DNA of 8,683 nt from contig DASXTB010000160.1 in NCBI GenBank assembly GCA_036505615.1, positions 1-8,683 on the forward strand, in the 5' to 3' direction. The notes beneath the pieces are model-generated. The model ran no database searches. It worked only from the letters and a program-made list of their open reading frames with translations, and was not told where the DNA came from. Each line of letters starts with the position of its first letter. The stretch's first letter is position 1. The stretch is from DASXTB01 sp036505615 (GTDB lineage: Bacteria; Acidobacteriota; UBA6911; JACQSX01). Below are positions 1 through 6,031 of the stretch, one piece after another. Both the position numbers and the translations under genes were made by a program.

Positions 1-1
1 A

Positions 2-1063
2 AGCGCCGACCTTGCGAGACTCGAATCACAACTGACGGATGCGACGCCGGATCTCCAGGCCGGCGTTCAGCAAGCTCGCGAAGCCACAGATGCGTTTGCG
101 ACTTGGCTTGATTCGCAGGCTGCGTCGAAGAGGGCACCGTCGGGCGTTGGCATCGACAACTATAACTGGTATCTGAAGAACGTGCAGCTCGTCCCACACA
201 CTTGGCAGCAAGAGGTGACGCTCATGGAGCGCGAGCTGGCGCGGGCCGGAGTCTCCCTTGCGCTCGAGGAGCAGCGCAACGGCCGGCTCCCCCAGCAGGT
301 CCCAATCGCGAGCGCCGCTGAGTACGATCGGCGCTTCAACTCCGCCGTCACCGAGTACATGGCCTTCCTCAAAGAGCACGAAATTATGACGATCCGCGAC
401 TATATGGACCCGGCGCTCCGCGCGCGTGTCGGAAAGTTTTCCCCCGGCCCGCGCGAGTTCTTCGCTGAAGTGGATTACCGCGATCCCGAAGTGATGCGCA
501 CACACGGCTATCACTGGTTTGACAAAGGGCGCATGGCGAACGAGCCGCACGAGGATCCGATCCGGCGCGGGGCGCTGCTGTACAACATTTTCAACACACG
601 CACCGAAGGTCATGCCACCGGCTGGGAGGAGATGATGACGCAGGCCGGCATGTTCGACGCCCGGCCGCGGACGCGCGAGCTGATCTACATTCTGCTCGCC
701 GAGCGAGCGGCGCGGGCGCTGGGCGAGCTGCGGATGCACAGCAACGAATTCTCGCTCGAGCAGGCCGCTGCGTTCGCCTCGGCCAACACTCCGCGCGGAT
801 GGCTCAGCCTCAGCGGCAAGCTGGTGCGCGATGAGCAGCATCTGTACCTGCAGCAACCGGGCTATGGCACGAGCTACCTGATCGGCAAGATCGAAATTGA
901 AAAGCTGCTCGCCGAGCGAAGGCGGCAGATGGGGGAGAATTTCAGCATGAAGCGGTTCATGGACGAATTCAACGCCGTGGGCCTAGTTCCAGCGTCGCTG
1001 CTACGGTGGGAGTTGACGGGGCAGATGCCTGATGACGTCAAACGGATGCTGACATCACCCTGA
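2..1063 (+). CDS. DUF885-family protein, C-terminal part (5' end outside window)
   Basis: The frame is open from the left edge to TGA at 1061-1063, giving 353 visible residues, so the true start lies upstream. A GTG at 182 could be mistaken for a start, but good coding continues before it (GVGIDNYNWYLKNVQL). I recognise the general layout of DUF885 (often annotated as putative metallopeptidase-like). There is a His-containing stretch THGYHWFD at visible residues 167-174, where family members usually carry HExxPGH. A TEGHATGWEE block follows at 201-210, then a conserved C-terminal helix region with YGTSYLIGKIEIEKLL at 288-303. The canonical HExxPGH motif is absent, so catalytic activity is doubtful. 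The fucosidase start codon follows 12 nt after the stop, suggesting an operon for extracellular polymer use. The family assignment is from memory of motifs; the substrate is unknown. Confidence 0.72.
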   Translation, partial: SADLARLESQLTDATPDLQAGVQQAREATDAFATWLDSQAASKRAPSGVGIDNYNWYLKNVQLVPHTWQQEVTLMERELARAGVSLALEEQRNGRLPQQVPIASAAEYDRRFNSAVTEYMAFLKEHEIMTIRDYMDPALRARVGKFSPGPREFFAEVDYRDPEVMRTHGYHWFDKGRMANEPHEDPIRRGALLYNIFNTRTEGHATGWEEMMTQAGMFDARPRTRELIYILLAERAARALGELRMHSNEFSLEQAAAFASANTPRGWLSLSGKLVRDEQHLYLQQPGYGTSYLIGKIEIEKLLAERRRQMGENFSMKRFMDEFNAVGLVPASLLRWELTGQMPDDVKRMLTSP

Positions 1064-1075
1064 GAGGAGAACGCG

Positions 1076-1282
1076 ATGATGATCACAAGGCGAACTGTCA
1101 CCAAGAGCCTGGCGGGAGCCGTGCCGTTGCTGAGAGGAGTGCGCGCTTTGGCCATCGAGGAAACCGGTCCCCAAATTCAACCGGGGCCATTCAAAGGCAC
1201 CCGCGAATCCCTCCAGGCCTACCACGTGCCCGATTGGTTCCGCGACGCCAAGTTCGGTATCTGGGCGCATGCTGAGCCTTGA
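1076..1282 (+). pseudogene. alpha-L-fucosidase (GH29), truncated to its N-terminus
   Basis: The gene starts at ATG 1076 with an AGGAGA ribosome site 6 nt upstream. The N-terminus (TRRTVTKSLAG, residues 4-14) is a Tat-type signal with twin Arg. The mature start, from about PGPFKGTRESLQAYHVP to WFRDAKFGIWAH, matches the beginning of bacterial GH29 alpha-L-fucosidases. In that family the next residues are normally WGP followed by several hundred residues of catalytic barrel. Here the frame instead reads AEP then TGA at 1280-1282, so only 68 codons remain and both catalytic acids are missing. The break lies at about 1269-1272, and the following DNA belongs to an unrelated reversed fragment. An intact copy would release fucose from glycans in the periplasm or outside. 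This remnant cannot be an active enzyme. Confidence 0.8.
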
Positions 1283-1448
1283 ACACGGCGTGGACAATGT
1301 TGTTGGCGGCGAGCTTCCGCCTGACGTTTCGCACGTAGTATTTGACGCCGTCCGTGGTCAGACCAACGATGACCGGGCGCGCCGCCAGGTCCGTTGTTCG
1401 CGTTCGATGAAACCCGAAACAAAGCAGACAACAAAGTTCCTTGCGGCG
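1270..1448 (-). pseudogene. LuxR-type helix-turn-helix remnant
   Basis: Reading the minus strand from about 1448 to 1270 gives RRKELCCLL, then TTDLAA and GLTTDGVKYYVRNVRRKL, then AANNIVHAVFKAQ. This resembles the C-terminal DNA-binding domain of LuxR/FixJ regulators (typical pattern RExEvL...A..L..s..TVKyHvrNi.rKL.a.nr..AV). A few extra residues before GLT suggest some decay. No regulatory or autoinducer-binding domain precedes it, and the frame runs into the reversed fucosidase sequence immediately after KAQ, so no native stop is present. It is a fragment joined to the fucosidase break. Upstream of 1448 to the SDR stop at 1559 I see no further coding sense. The motif match is by eye only. 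Confidence 0.45.
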
Positions 1449-1558
1449 GTGGCCGCCGCCGAGGTGCAAGCACGTTGCGTCGGTCTGCAACAGTCGAGCG
1501 CGCCGTCTGAAGCCGGGCTGACGTTCGGACTTTGACAGCTTAGGTGGACGAAGACGGT

Positions 1559-2356
1559 TCAGGTGGTGGGCATGGTGCCGCCGTCAATAACGTAGTCGGC
1601 GCCGTGGATCGAGGCCGCGCGGTCCGAAACGAGAAAAGCCACGAGTTCGGCGACTTCTTCCGGCTTTCCCGGACGGCCGATCGGGATGCCGCCGATCATG
1701 TCCATGATCCTTTGGCGCGCGGCGGCCTCGTCTATGCCGCTGCTCCTGGCCAGTTGCACGATCATGCCGTGCGCGCCGGAGGTCTCGATGAAGCCGGGCG
1801 AGACTGTGTTCACGCGCACTCCTTTCGGCCCCACTTCGTCCGCGAGGCCCTTGGAGTACGTGCGAAGCGCGGCTTTCGCCGCGGCATAGGCGAGCGTCGA
1901 GTCGTAAAGGGGCAAGCGGTGCTGGATGGAGTTGATATGGATGACGGCCCCCGACGACCGCGCAATCATGCCGGGTATGAAAGCCCAATCCATGCGGACC
2001 GCCGCCAGCAGGTTCACGTCGAGCGCACGGCTCCAATCCTCGTCGGACAGAGCGGAAAAACCGCCGTTCGGCGCCTTCGATCCGCCCACGCAGTTGATGA
2101 GGATATCGATGCCGCCCCACTCCCGGTTCACCCGCTCGATAACGGCCCCAGCGCCGTCACGCGATCCGATATCGGCCTGAATGAACAAGGCCGAGCGCTG
2201 ATCCGCCGGAAGCGGGGAGCGCGCCGAGGTGGCCACAGAAGCCCCGGACGCGACAAACCGCGCCACGATGAGCGCGCCCATGCCTTTCGTGCCGCCGGTC
2301 ACCAGCACGCGCTTTCCCTTGAATTCGTCCGCGGAAACGGGAAATGGATAGCTCAT
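1559..2356 (-). CDS. SDR-family NAD(P)-dependent oxidoreductase
   Basis: This is a 265-residue classical short-chain dehydrogenase/reductase, the usual length for the family. It has a Rossmann fold with the cofactor motif TGGTKGMG at 20-27 and INCVGG at 87-92 in place of the common NNAG. The catalytic tetrad is N115, S143 (INS), Y157 and K161 (YAAAK), with SPG at 186-188 after the last core strand. R46 (TSAR) after the second strand is compatible with NADP preference, but this is a guess. The substrate cannot be read from sequence. The start ATG (2356-2354) overlaps the stop of the upstream SnoaL-like gene in ATGA, so the two are probably translationally coupled. The protein is cytosolic. No clear terminator is seen after its stop, which is followed by a decayed LuxR fragment. 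Confidence 0.9.
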   Translation of the reverse strand: MSYPFPVSADEFKGKRVLVTGGTKGMGALIVARFVASGASVATSARSPLPADQRSALFIQADIGSRDGAGAVIERVNREWGGIDILINCVGGSKAPNGGFSALSDEDWSRALDVNLLAAVRMDWAFIPGMIARSSGAVIHINSIQHRLPLYDSTLAYAAAKAALRTYSKGLADEVGPKGVRVNTVSPGFIETSGAHGMIVQLARSSGIDEAAARQRIMDMIGGIPIGRPGKPEEVAELVAFLVSDRAASIHGADYVIDGGTMPTT

Positions 2357-2682
2357 GAACGGATCTCCAGCGAGACGATCTTGCCGCCCTCCAGAGTAAA
2401 GACCTGGTTTACCTCTATCGGACTGCCGGGGAAGTCGCCGGTCAGCCGCGCGCGCACGGTCACGGTGTTCTCATTTACCGACGCCGCCAACGGCTCCGAA
2501 ACATACCTGTACTTCGCATCCACCTCCTCTTTCCACTCCCGGATCGCGTCGCGGCCGCGGCGGTCCTTGCCTTCATCGTGCACGACGCCGTTCCCGGCAA
2601 AGCACAGGGACAGACGGCGCGCGTCCTTGGCGCGCTCGGCCTCCAAATATTCGGCGATTATGGGCGGTACGTTCAACGGCAT
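2353..2682 (-). CDS. SnoaL/NTF2-like small protein
   Basis: This is a 109-residue protein with the layout of the NTF2/SnoaL-like superfamily. An N-terminal helix (PPIIAEYLEAERAKDARRLS, residues 6-25) is followed by FAGNGVVHDEGKDRRGRDAIREW (28-50). The strands VTVRARLTGDFPGSPIEVNQVFTLEGGKIVSLEI (74-107) form the curved sheet. Members act as small isomerases, dehydratases or ligand-binding proteins; which applies here cannot be told. I chose ATG 2682 over the longer frame beginning at 2736 because GAGG lies 5 nt upstream and the family usually begins at this helix. The gene lies directly before the SDR gene with an ATGA overlap. The pair is divergent from an HxlR regulator, an arrangement typical of a small regulated detoxification or redox locus. 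Confidence 0.78.
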   Translation of the reverse strand: MPLNVPPIIAEYLEAERAKDARRLSLCFAGNGVVHDEGKDRRGRDAIREWKEEVDAKYRYVSEPLAASVNENTVTVRARLTGDFPGSPIEVNQVFTLEGGKIVSLEIRS

Positions 2683-2711
2683 GTTTTCCTCGCGTTCGCA
2701 GTGTTCCCTCC

Positions 2712-2740
2712 TTGAAATGTCGCATGGCACTGACAATAAT
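2712..2740 (+). promoter_or_regulatory. sigma70-like promoter of the HxlR-type regulator
   Basis: TTGAAA at 2712-2717 and AATAAT at 2735-2740 are separated by 17 nt, each matching the consensus at five of six bases. The start of transcription would fall around 2746-2748, inside the dyad described next and about 30 nt before the regulator's ATG. This is a prediction by eye. Confidence 0.5.
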
Positions 2741-2744
2741 GGAA

Positions 2745-2766
2745 GTACGCACTAAAAAGTAAGTAC
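2745..2766. promoter_or_regulatory. putative HxlR operator (22-bp dyad)
   Basis: The left arm GTACGCACT (2745-2753) and right arm AGTAAGTAC (2758-2766) pair at seven of nine positions around an AAAA centre. The dyad ends at the base before the GGAGGAAGG ribosome site and covers the predicted transcription start. HxlR-family regulators bind dyads of this size in divergent promoters, often with ACT/AGT inner half-sites. It lies between the regulator and the divergent SnoaL-SDR pair, so it could control both. Confidence 0.55.
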
Positions 2767-2775
2767 GGAGGAAGG

Positions 2776-3108
2776 ATGGCCAAGCGGTACACCCCCATTT
2801 CGGCGGCAGCGGACGTGGAGGCAGCGCTGCGCATGCTGGAGGGGAGATGGAAGCTGGTGATTCTCTTTCACCTGTTCGGCGGCAAGGTGATGCGCTTCTC
2901 CGAACTGGAGCGCGCAATTCCGAACATCACGCAGAAAATGCTCGGCCAGCAACTCCGGCAACTGGAGGCGGACGGCATTGTCCACAGGACCTCATATCCG
3001 CAAGTGCCGCCCAAGGTTGAATACCGGCTGACAGACTGGGGGCAATCCTTGTGCCCGACCCTCGACAGTATCCTCAAGTGGGCCGATCGCCGTCCGAAAG
3101 CGAACTGA
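2776..3108 (+). CDS. HxlR-family winged-helix transcriptional regulator
   Basis: This is a 110-residue HxlR/DUF24-type regulator of normal length. It starts at ATG 2776 with GGAGGAAGG directly upstream. Family landmarks are the N-terminal helix with LEGRWKLVILFHLF (21-34), MRFSELERAIPNITQKMLGQQLRQLEADGIVHR (39-71) forming the helix-turn-helix, and the wing PPKVEYRLTDWGQSL (78-92). The C-terminal dimer helix follows with LDSILKW (96-102). Redox-sensing members have a Cys near residues 8-15, in a CPV/E context. Here that position is AAADVE and the only Cys is C93, so a thiol switch of the usual kind is unlikely and a ligand may be sensed instead. It is divergent from the SnoaL-SDR pair, which it probably controls along with itself through the 2745-2766 dyad. 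Confidence 0.9.
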   Translation: MAKRYTPISAAADVEAALRMLEGRWKLVILFHLFGGKVMRFSELERAIPNITQKMLGQQLRQLEADGIVHRTSYPQVPPKVEYRLTDWGQSLCPTLDSILKWADRRPKAN

Positions 3109-3159
3109 CAACAGGCTGCCCCCTTGCGCCATCCCCCTGTAAGTTCGGTACCATTCTGA

Positions 3160-3270
3160 ACCCGCGGCCTGAATTTCCGCGACGGCTCTTTCCTCGTCCA
3201 CCCAATCACTGGCGCCAACGCAGGCTACTTCCGGCCGAATTCCGGCACTGTGGCGTTGAATCGTTGGTAA
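3160..3270 (+). other. possible C-terminal coding remnant, unassigned
   Basis: After a TGA at 3157-3159 the frame reads 36 codons to TAA at 3268-3270. It includes RDGSFLVHPITGANAGYF and RPNSGTVALNRW, which read like the end of a real protein. There is no start codon, ribosome site or upstream extension. I do not recognise the family, and it could be chance. Confidence 0.2.
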
Positions 3271-3306
3271 GATGCTGATGGAGGAGGAGATGTCGGACCT
3301 CCGAAA

Positions 3307-3327
3307 CTTGCACAGCCGCTTGCACAG
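3307..3327. repeat. tandem 9-mer CTTGCACAG
   Basis: CTTGCACAG occurs at 3307-3315 and again at 3319-3327, separated by CCG. It lies inside a tiny reading frame (ATG 3272 or 3290 to TGA 3338-3340). The inner ATG at 3290 has GGAGGAGGAG just before it. That frame would encode about 16-22 residues and may be a remnant. I see no further function. Confidence 0.35.
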
Positions 3328-3383
3328 TTTCACATTGTGAGTTTGTATCTAGTTGAATAAGAATATATTTAGAAGTACATTCG

Positions 3384-3443
3384 AGGGACTTAAAATCCTG
3401 AGCTCCGAAAGGAGTGTACCGGTTCGACTCCGGTCCCGAGCAC
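3384..3443 (+). pseudogene. 3' part of tRNA-Leu(UAA), copy 1
   Basis: The sequence can be laid out as the second half of a leucine tRNA. The anticodon arm is AGGGA / CTTAAAA / TCCTG (3384-3400), with anticodon TAA at 3391-3393 and a weakened stem. The long variable arm is CTCC-GAAA-GGAG (3403-3414). The T arm is ACCGG-TTCGACT-CCGGT (3418-3434). The acceptor 3' strand is CCCGAGC (3435-3441), followed by the discriminator A. No CCA is encoded. Upstream is AT-rich DNA with no D arm and no matching acceptor 5' strand (GCTCGGG), so this is not a complete tRNA gene. A 3' tRNA fragment of this kind is what integration at a tRNA gene leaves behind. Confidence 0.75.
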
Positions 3444-3475
3444 GTCTCTGGCACGCGTGTTTGGTTAATTGCCTG

Positions 3476-3540
3476 TGTCCTTAGCGTGTCTCCCAATATC
3501 TAATGTGGGCCGAACTGAAGATCTGGACCCACTAAGGACA
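3476..3540. repeat. 65-bp inverted-repeat element upstream of the TPR gene
   Basis: TGTCCTTAG (3476-3484) and CTAAGGACA (3532-3540) form perfect 9-bp terminal inverted repeats, and GTGGG...CCCAC forms a nested pair further in. The ends begin TG and finish CA, like the ends of some insertion sequences. No target duplication is evident at the flanks. It ends 42 bp before the TPR protein's ATG, so it could instead be a regulatory hairpin in that gene's leader. Confidence 0.45.
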
Positions 3541-3582
3541 TCCAGTCTGTGATCCAATTTGCCCTGCGATTGGAGTTCTAAC

Positions 3583-5220
3583 ATGCGAAGCCAGCTAAAA
3601 GTCATCCTGCCGTTCCTTTGTTTGTTTTCTTTCTCTTTCACTCATGCGCAAGAGAAGCACCGCCATGACGACCATGAACACGAAAACTTCGGTAACGTGA
3701 CTTTCCCAGTCAGTTGTGACGCGTCTGTTCAAGAGCAATTCCGGCTCGGGGTTGCGATGCTCCACTCGTTTGCCTACGAAGATGCCGAAAAGACATTTAC
3801 CGCCGTCAGTCAAAAGGATCCGCACTGTGCGATGGCATATTGGGGATTTGCCATGAGCCTTTACCACCCTGTCTGGGTTCCTCCCGACCCTTCAGAACTG
3901 AAGAGGGGATGGAATGCGATTGAGAGAGCCAAACTTATCGGCGGAAAGACGGAACGAGAGAAAGAGTACATCGCTGCTGTGGACGTCTTCTTCAGGGACT
4001 CCGACAAACTCGACCACCGCACGCGCGCTCTTGCCTATGAAAAGGCCATGGAACGGCTTTATCGACGCTATCCCAATGACCGCGAGGCAGCCGTTTTCTA
4101 CTCTTTAGCGCTGCTCGGAACGGCTTTACCGAGCGACAAAACCTACAACAAACAAAAGAAGGCAGCAGATATTCTGAATTCGGTTTTGGTAGAGGCGCCT
4201 GAGCATCCCGGCGTGGCCCACTACATTATTCACAGCTACGATTATCCTCAGCTCGCTTCTCTGGCGCTTCCGGCAGCTCGGACTTACGCGAATCTGGCTC
4301 CGTCGTCGCCTCATGCTCTACACATGCCGTCGCACATCTTTACCAGGCTCGGTCTGTGGGAAGAATCGATCCGGTCCAATATGGCTTCGGCCGATATGGC
4401 CACCAGACGCGTGGCCAGGACCCAACCGGGAACAGCTTCGTTCGATGCGCTCCACGCCTTGGACTACCTGATGTATGCCTATCTTCAAGAGTGTGAAGAG
4501 ACAAAGGCAAGAAATGTCCGTGAGGAAGTTTCCAAAGTTCAGGCAGTGGATGTGGAAAACTTCGCTGCAGCCTATGCCCTTGCTGCAGTTCCGGCGCGCT
4601 ACGCGTTGGAAAGGCGCCACTGGACGGAGGCAGCCGCGCTCCAAGTGCGGCCAGCGGGCTTTCCGTGGAATCGTTTTCCGTACGCTGAAGCAATAATATA
4701 CTTTGCGCGCTCGCTCGGTGCTGCTCGAAGTGACGATCCAGGGTCGGCTCGGAAAGATTTGGAAAAGCTTGCCGCATTTCGAGAGGGGCTGCTCAAGATG
4801 AAAGAGACCTATTGGGCTGATCAAGTGGAGGTGCAGCGCCTTTCAGCAGCCGCCTGGTTGGCCTATTCGGAGCAACGGCACGAGGAATCTCTGGCCCACC
4901 TGAAATCAGCCGCAGAGCTGGAAGACACGATGGAGAAGCACCCCGTTACGCCGGGCTCGGTCTTGCCGTCCCGCGAGCTCCTGGGTGACCTGCTGCTCGA
5001 AATGGGAAAACCAGATCAGGCTTTGAAGGAATTTGAAACCACACTCCGCGTGGCTCCCAATCGCTTCAATTCGTTGTACGGCGCAGCACGTTCAGCCGAA
5101 CAGACTGGAGATCGAAAAAAGGCCGGAGCCCTCTATCAACGGCTGATAGAGCTCTGCAGCCGCGCGGACACGGTCAGGCCTGAGCTCAAACACGCGAAAC
5201 TGTTCCTGCGATCCGAGTAG
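3583..5220 (+). CDS. secreted TPR-repeat protein of unknown function
   Basis: This is a 545-residue protein. I chose ATG 3583 (GGAG about 8 nt upstream) over an earlier TTG at 3559 because it gives a clean Sec signal peptide: Arg/Lys, then ILPFLCLFSFSF, then THAQ ending near residue 23. The mature N-terminus is His- and Asp-rich (HRHDDHEHE, 26-34), which could bind metal. The rest is alpha-helical with TPR-like repeats, clearest at about 50-90 (GVAMLHSFAYEDAEKTF) and 466-530. It carries HYIIHSYD (213-220) and PHALHMPSHIF (243-253). I associate these with a family of TPR proteins common in Acidobacteria and Verrucomicrobia that has no assigned function. It is the only intact gene between the two tRNA-Leu fragments and reads AT-richer than the left part of the window. 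Its periplasmic or extracellular location is inferred. Confidence 0.85.
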   Translation: MRSQLKVILPFLCLFSFSFTHAQEKHRHDDHEHENFGNVTFPVSCDASVQEQFRLGVAMLHSFAYEDAEKTFTAVSQKDPHCAMAYWGFAMSLYHPVWVPPDPSELKRGWNAIERAKLIGGKTEREKEYIAAVDVFFRDSDKLDHRTRALAYEKAMERLYRRYPNDREAAVFYSLALLGTALPSDKTYNKQKKAADILNSVLVEAPEHPGVAHYIIHSYDYPQLASLALPAARTYANLAPSSPHALHMPSHIFTRLGLWEESIRSNMASADMATRRVARTQPGTASFDALHALDYLMYAYLQECEETKARNVREEVSKVQAVDVENFAAAYALAAVPARYALERRHWTEAAALQVRPAGFPWNRFPYAEAIIYFARSLGAARSDDPGSARKDLEKLAAFREGLLKMKETYWADQVEVQRLSAAAWLAYSEQRHEESLAHLKSAAELEDTMEKHPVTPGSVLPSRELLGDLLLEMGKPDQALKEFETTLRVAPNRFNSLYGAARSAEQTGDRKKAGALYQRLIELCSRADTVRPELKHAKLFLRSE

Positions 5221-5314
5221 CGTGCGAAAGGTTGAGCATTATATTTTATGGCCCTGCTGACCGCGACATTTGCGATCAACCATTTCGCTTCTTGAGTTTT
5301 TCGTCACGCTGGCC

Positions 5315-5329
5315 GCCCGCTTTGCGGGC
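5315..5329. repeat. short GC hairpin
   Basis: GCCCGC-TTT-GCGGGC forms a six-pair stem with a three-base loop. It is the first of several palindromes in the roughly 560-nt gene-free stretch after the TPR gene. No T run follows, so I do not call it a terminator. Confidence 0.45.
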
Positions 5330-5453
5330 TCCGGAGTTTGGACATTTTTCAGTTCTATCGGAGACGTCCACTGGCGCACCTCCATGGTCGCGTGAGCGAC
5401 CGATGAATTTAGCCCGGCCTTTATGGTTTTTCAAAATCTAACTTGTAGTCTGA

Positions 5454-5565
5454 GGCCCGCAGGGCCGCCATTGGGTAGGCCCGCCCGTCAGGGCGGGAAT
5501 AGGAAGAAATATAGGATTAAAGCGCCGAAGGCGCGGCATTAAGCAGGGATCGAATGCCGCGCCTT
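5454..5565. repeat. cluster of palindromes (REP/MITE-like mosaic)
   Basis: Three hairpins lie in 112 nt: GGCCC-GCA-GGGCC (5454-5466); CCCGCCC-GTCA-GGGCGGG (5480-5497), seven perfect pairs with a tetraloop; and a 13-bp perfect inverted repeat AAGGCGCGGCATT / AATGCCGCGCCTT (5528-5540 and 5553-5565) around 12 nt. A smaller GCGCC-GAA-GGCGC overlaps the last one. None is followed by a T run. The style matches dispersed intergenic palindromic elements in large soil-bacterial genomes. From here to hicA at 5782 the only other content is the second tRNA-Leu fragment. Confidence 0.65.
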
Positions 5566-5595
5566 GCCCGCTTCGCGGTCTATTTCGCGATTTGA

Positions 5596-5649
5596 ATTAA
5601 TATCCCCAGCTCGAAAGGAGCGTCCCGGTTCGACTCCGGTCCCGGGCAC
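5596..5649 (+). pseudogene. 3' part of tRNA-Leu(UAA), copy 2
   Basis: This is a second tRNA-Leu 3' half in the same orientation as the first. The anticodon-loop bases ATTAATA (5596-5602, TAA at 5598-5600) are followed by TCCCC, variable arm GCTC-GAAAG-GAGC (5609-5621), T arm CCCGG-TTCGACT-CCGGT (5624-5640) and acceptor CCCGGGC then A (5641-5648). The T stem has one C-T mismatch at its outer pair, and the 5' anticodon stem and everything upstream are missing. Positions 5612-5649 match 3406-3443 at 35 of 38 bases. Homology between the two copies starts at the anticodon loop and ends at the tRNA 3' end. Confidence 0.72.
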
Positions 5650-5781
5650 TTTAGGCTGCAACTCAAACGCTGGCATATCCAGCGCAGTCATCCATTTTGA
5701 AGACCCGATTTGCACCTGATTTGAATCGCAGAGCATTCGTCTTTGGGTAGTGGGGCTATAGCGTGGAGATAACCGTGAGCG

Positions 5782-6030
5782 TCAATGCAGGTGCGCAGGA
5801 CAGCGCTGTTTCAAATTATCATAGATTGCATTGTTCCAACCAACTCTTCCAATTATGCTCATTAGAACGTCCAGCGCAATCAGTTCGCCTTTTCTCGGAA
5901 TGATGATCGGCTCTTTAGAATCGGCCCTATCTAATACCCAGTTATATTCGTCCTCAGCGACAAGCCGCCAATTATCGACCTCAAGCATTCTCTTCAGTTG
6001 TTCTGGTGGAATTGGTGCTCTGGCTGGCAT
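5782..6030 (-). CDS. HicA-like toxin (type II toxin-antitoxin), altered active site
   Basis: This is an 82-residue protein, the usual HicA size. The start ATG 6030-6028 lies one base after the HicB stop; a longer frame to 6063 lacks support. The fold is readable as helix (QLKRMLEVDNW, 11-21), strand (RLVAEDEYNWVLDRAD, 22-37), strand (EPIIIPRKGELI, 40-51) and helix (LDVLMSIIGRVGW, 53-65). This matches the HicA/YcfA double-stranded-RNA-binding-like fold, including the P..GE.I then helix pattern. Classical HicA mRNA interferases have a Gly-Ser-His in the first strand. Here the same place reads DEYNW, so the catalytic His is absent. It may use another mechanism or be inactive. It follows hicB in the same transcript; order antitoxin-then-toxin is a known variant. 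Confidence 0.68.
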   Translation of the reverse strand: MPARAPIPPEQLKRMLEVDNWRLVAEDEYNWVLDRADSKEPIIIPRKGELIALDVLMSIIGRVGWNNAIYDNLKQRCPAHLH

Positions 6031-6031
6031 T

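Noticed and set aside
182..1063. GTG 182 as the start of the DUF885-family gene
   Set aside because: The same frame is open and codes sensibly back to position 2, and no ribosome site precedes the GTG.
1544..2755. A 403-codon plus-strand frame opposite the SDR and SnoaL-like genes
   Set aside because: It is antisense to two clearly recognised genes, is rich in Arg/Gly/His as expected from reversed GC-rich codons, and has no family motif.
3384..3443. A complete functional tRNA-Leu gene
   Set aside because: No D arm or acceptor 5' strand (GCTCGGG) occurs in the preceding 100 nt, and the sequence TTAAAA is not interrupted as it would be by a group I intron.
3206..3496. Minus-strand frame with CSGPESNRYTPFGAQDFKS
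   Set aside because: This is the familiar spurious peptide from reading a leucine tRNA backwards; it covers the first tRNA-Leu fragment.
5232..5441. A 69-codon plus-strand frame after the TPR gene
   Set aside because: It lacks a convincing ribosome site, runs through a hairpin and has no recognisable motif.
5454..5565. Intrinsic terminator for the TPR gene
   Set aside because: The hairpins lie over 200 nt after the stop and none is followed by a T run.
5539..5736. Minus-strand frame with VPGTGVEPGRSFRAGDIN
   Set aside because: It is likewise the reverse reading of the second tRNA-Leu fragment and not a protein.
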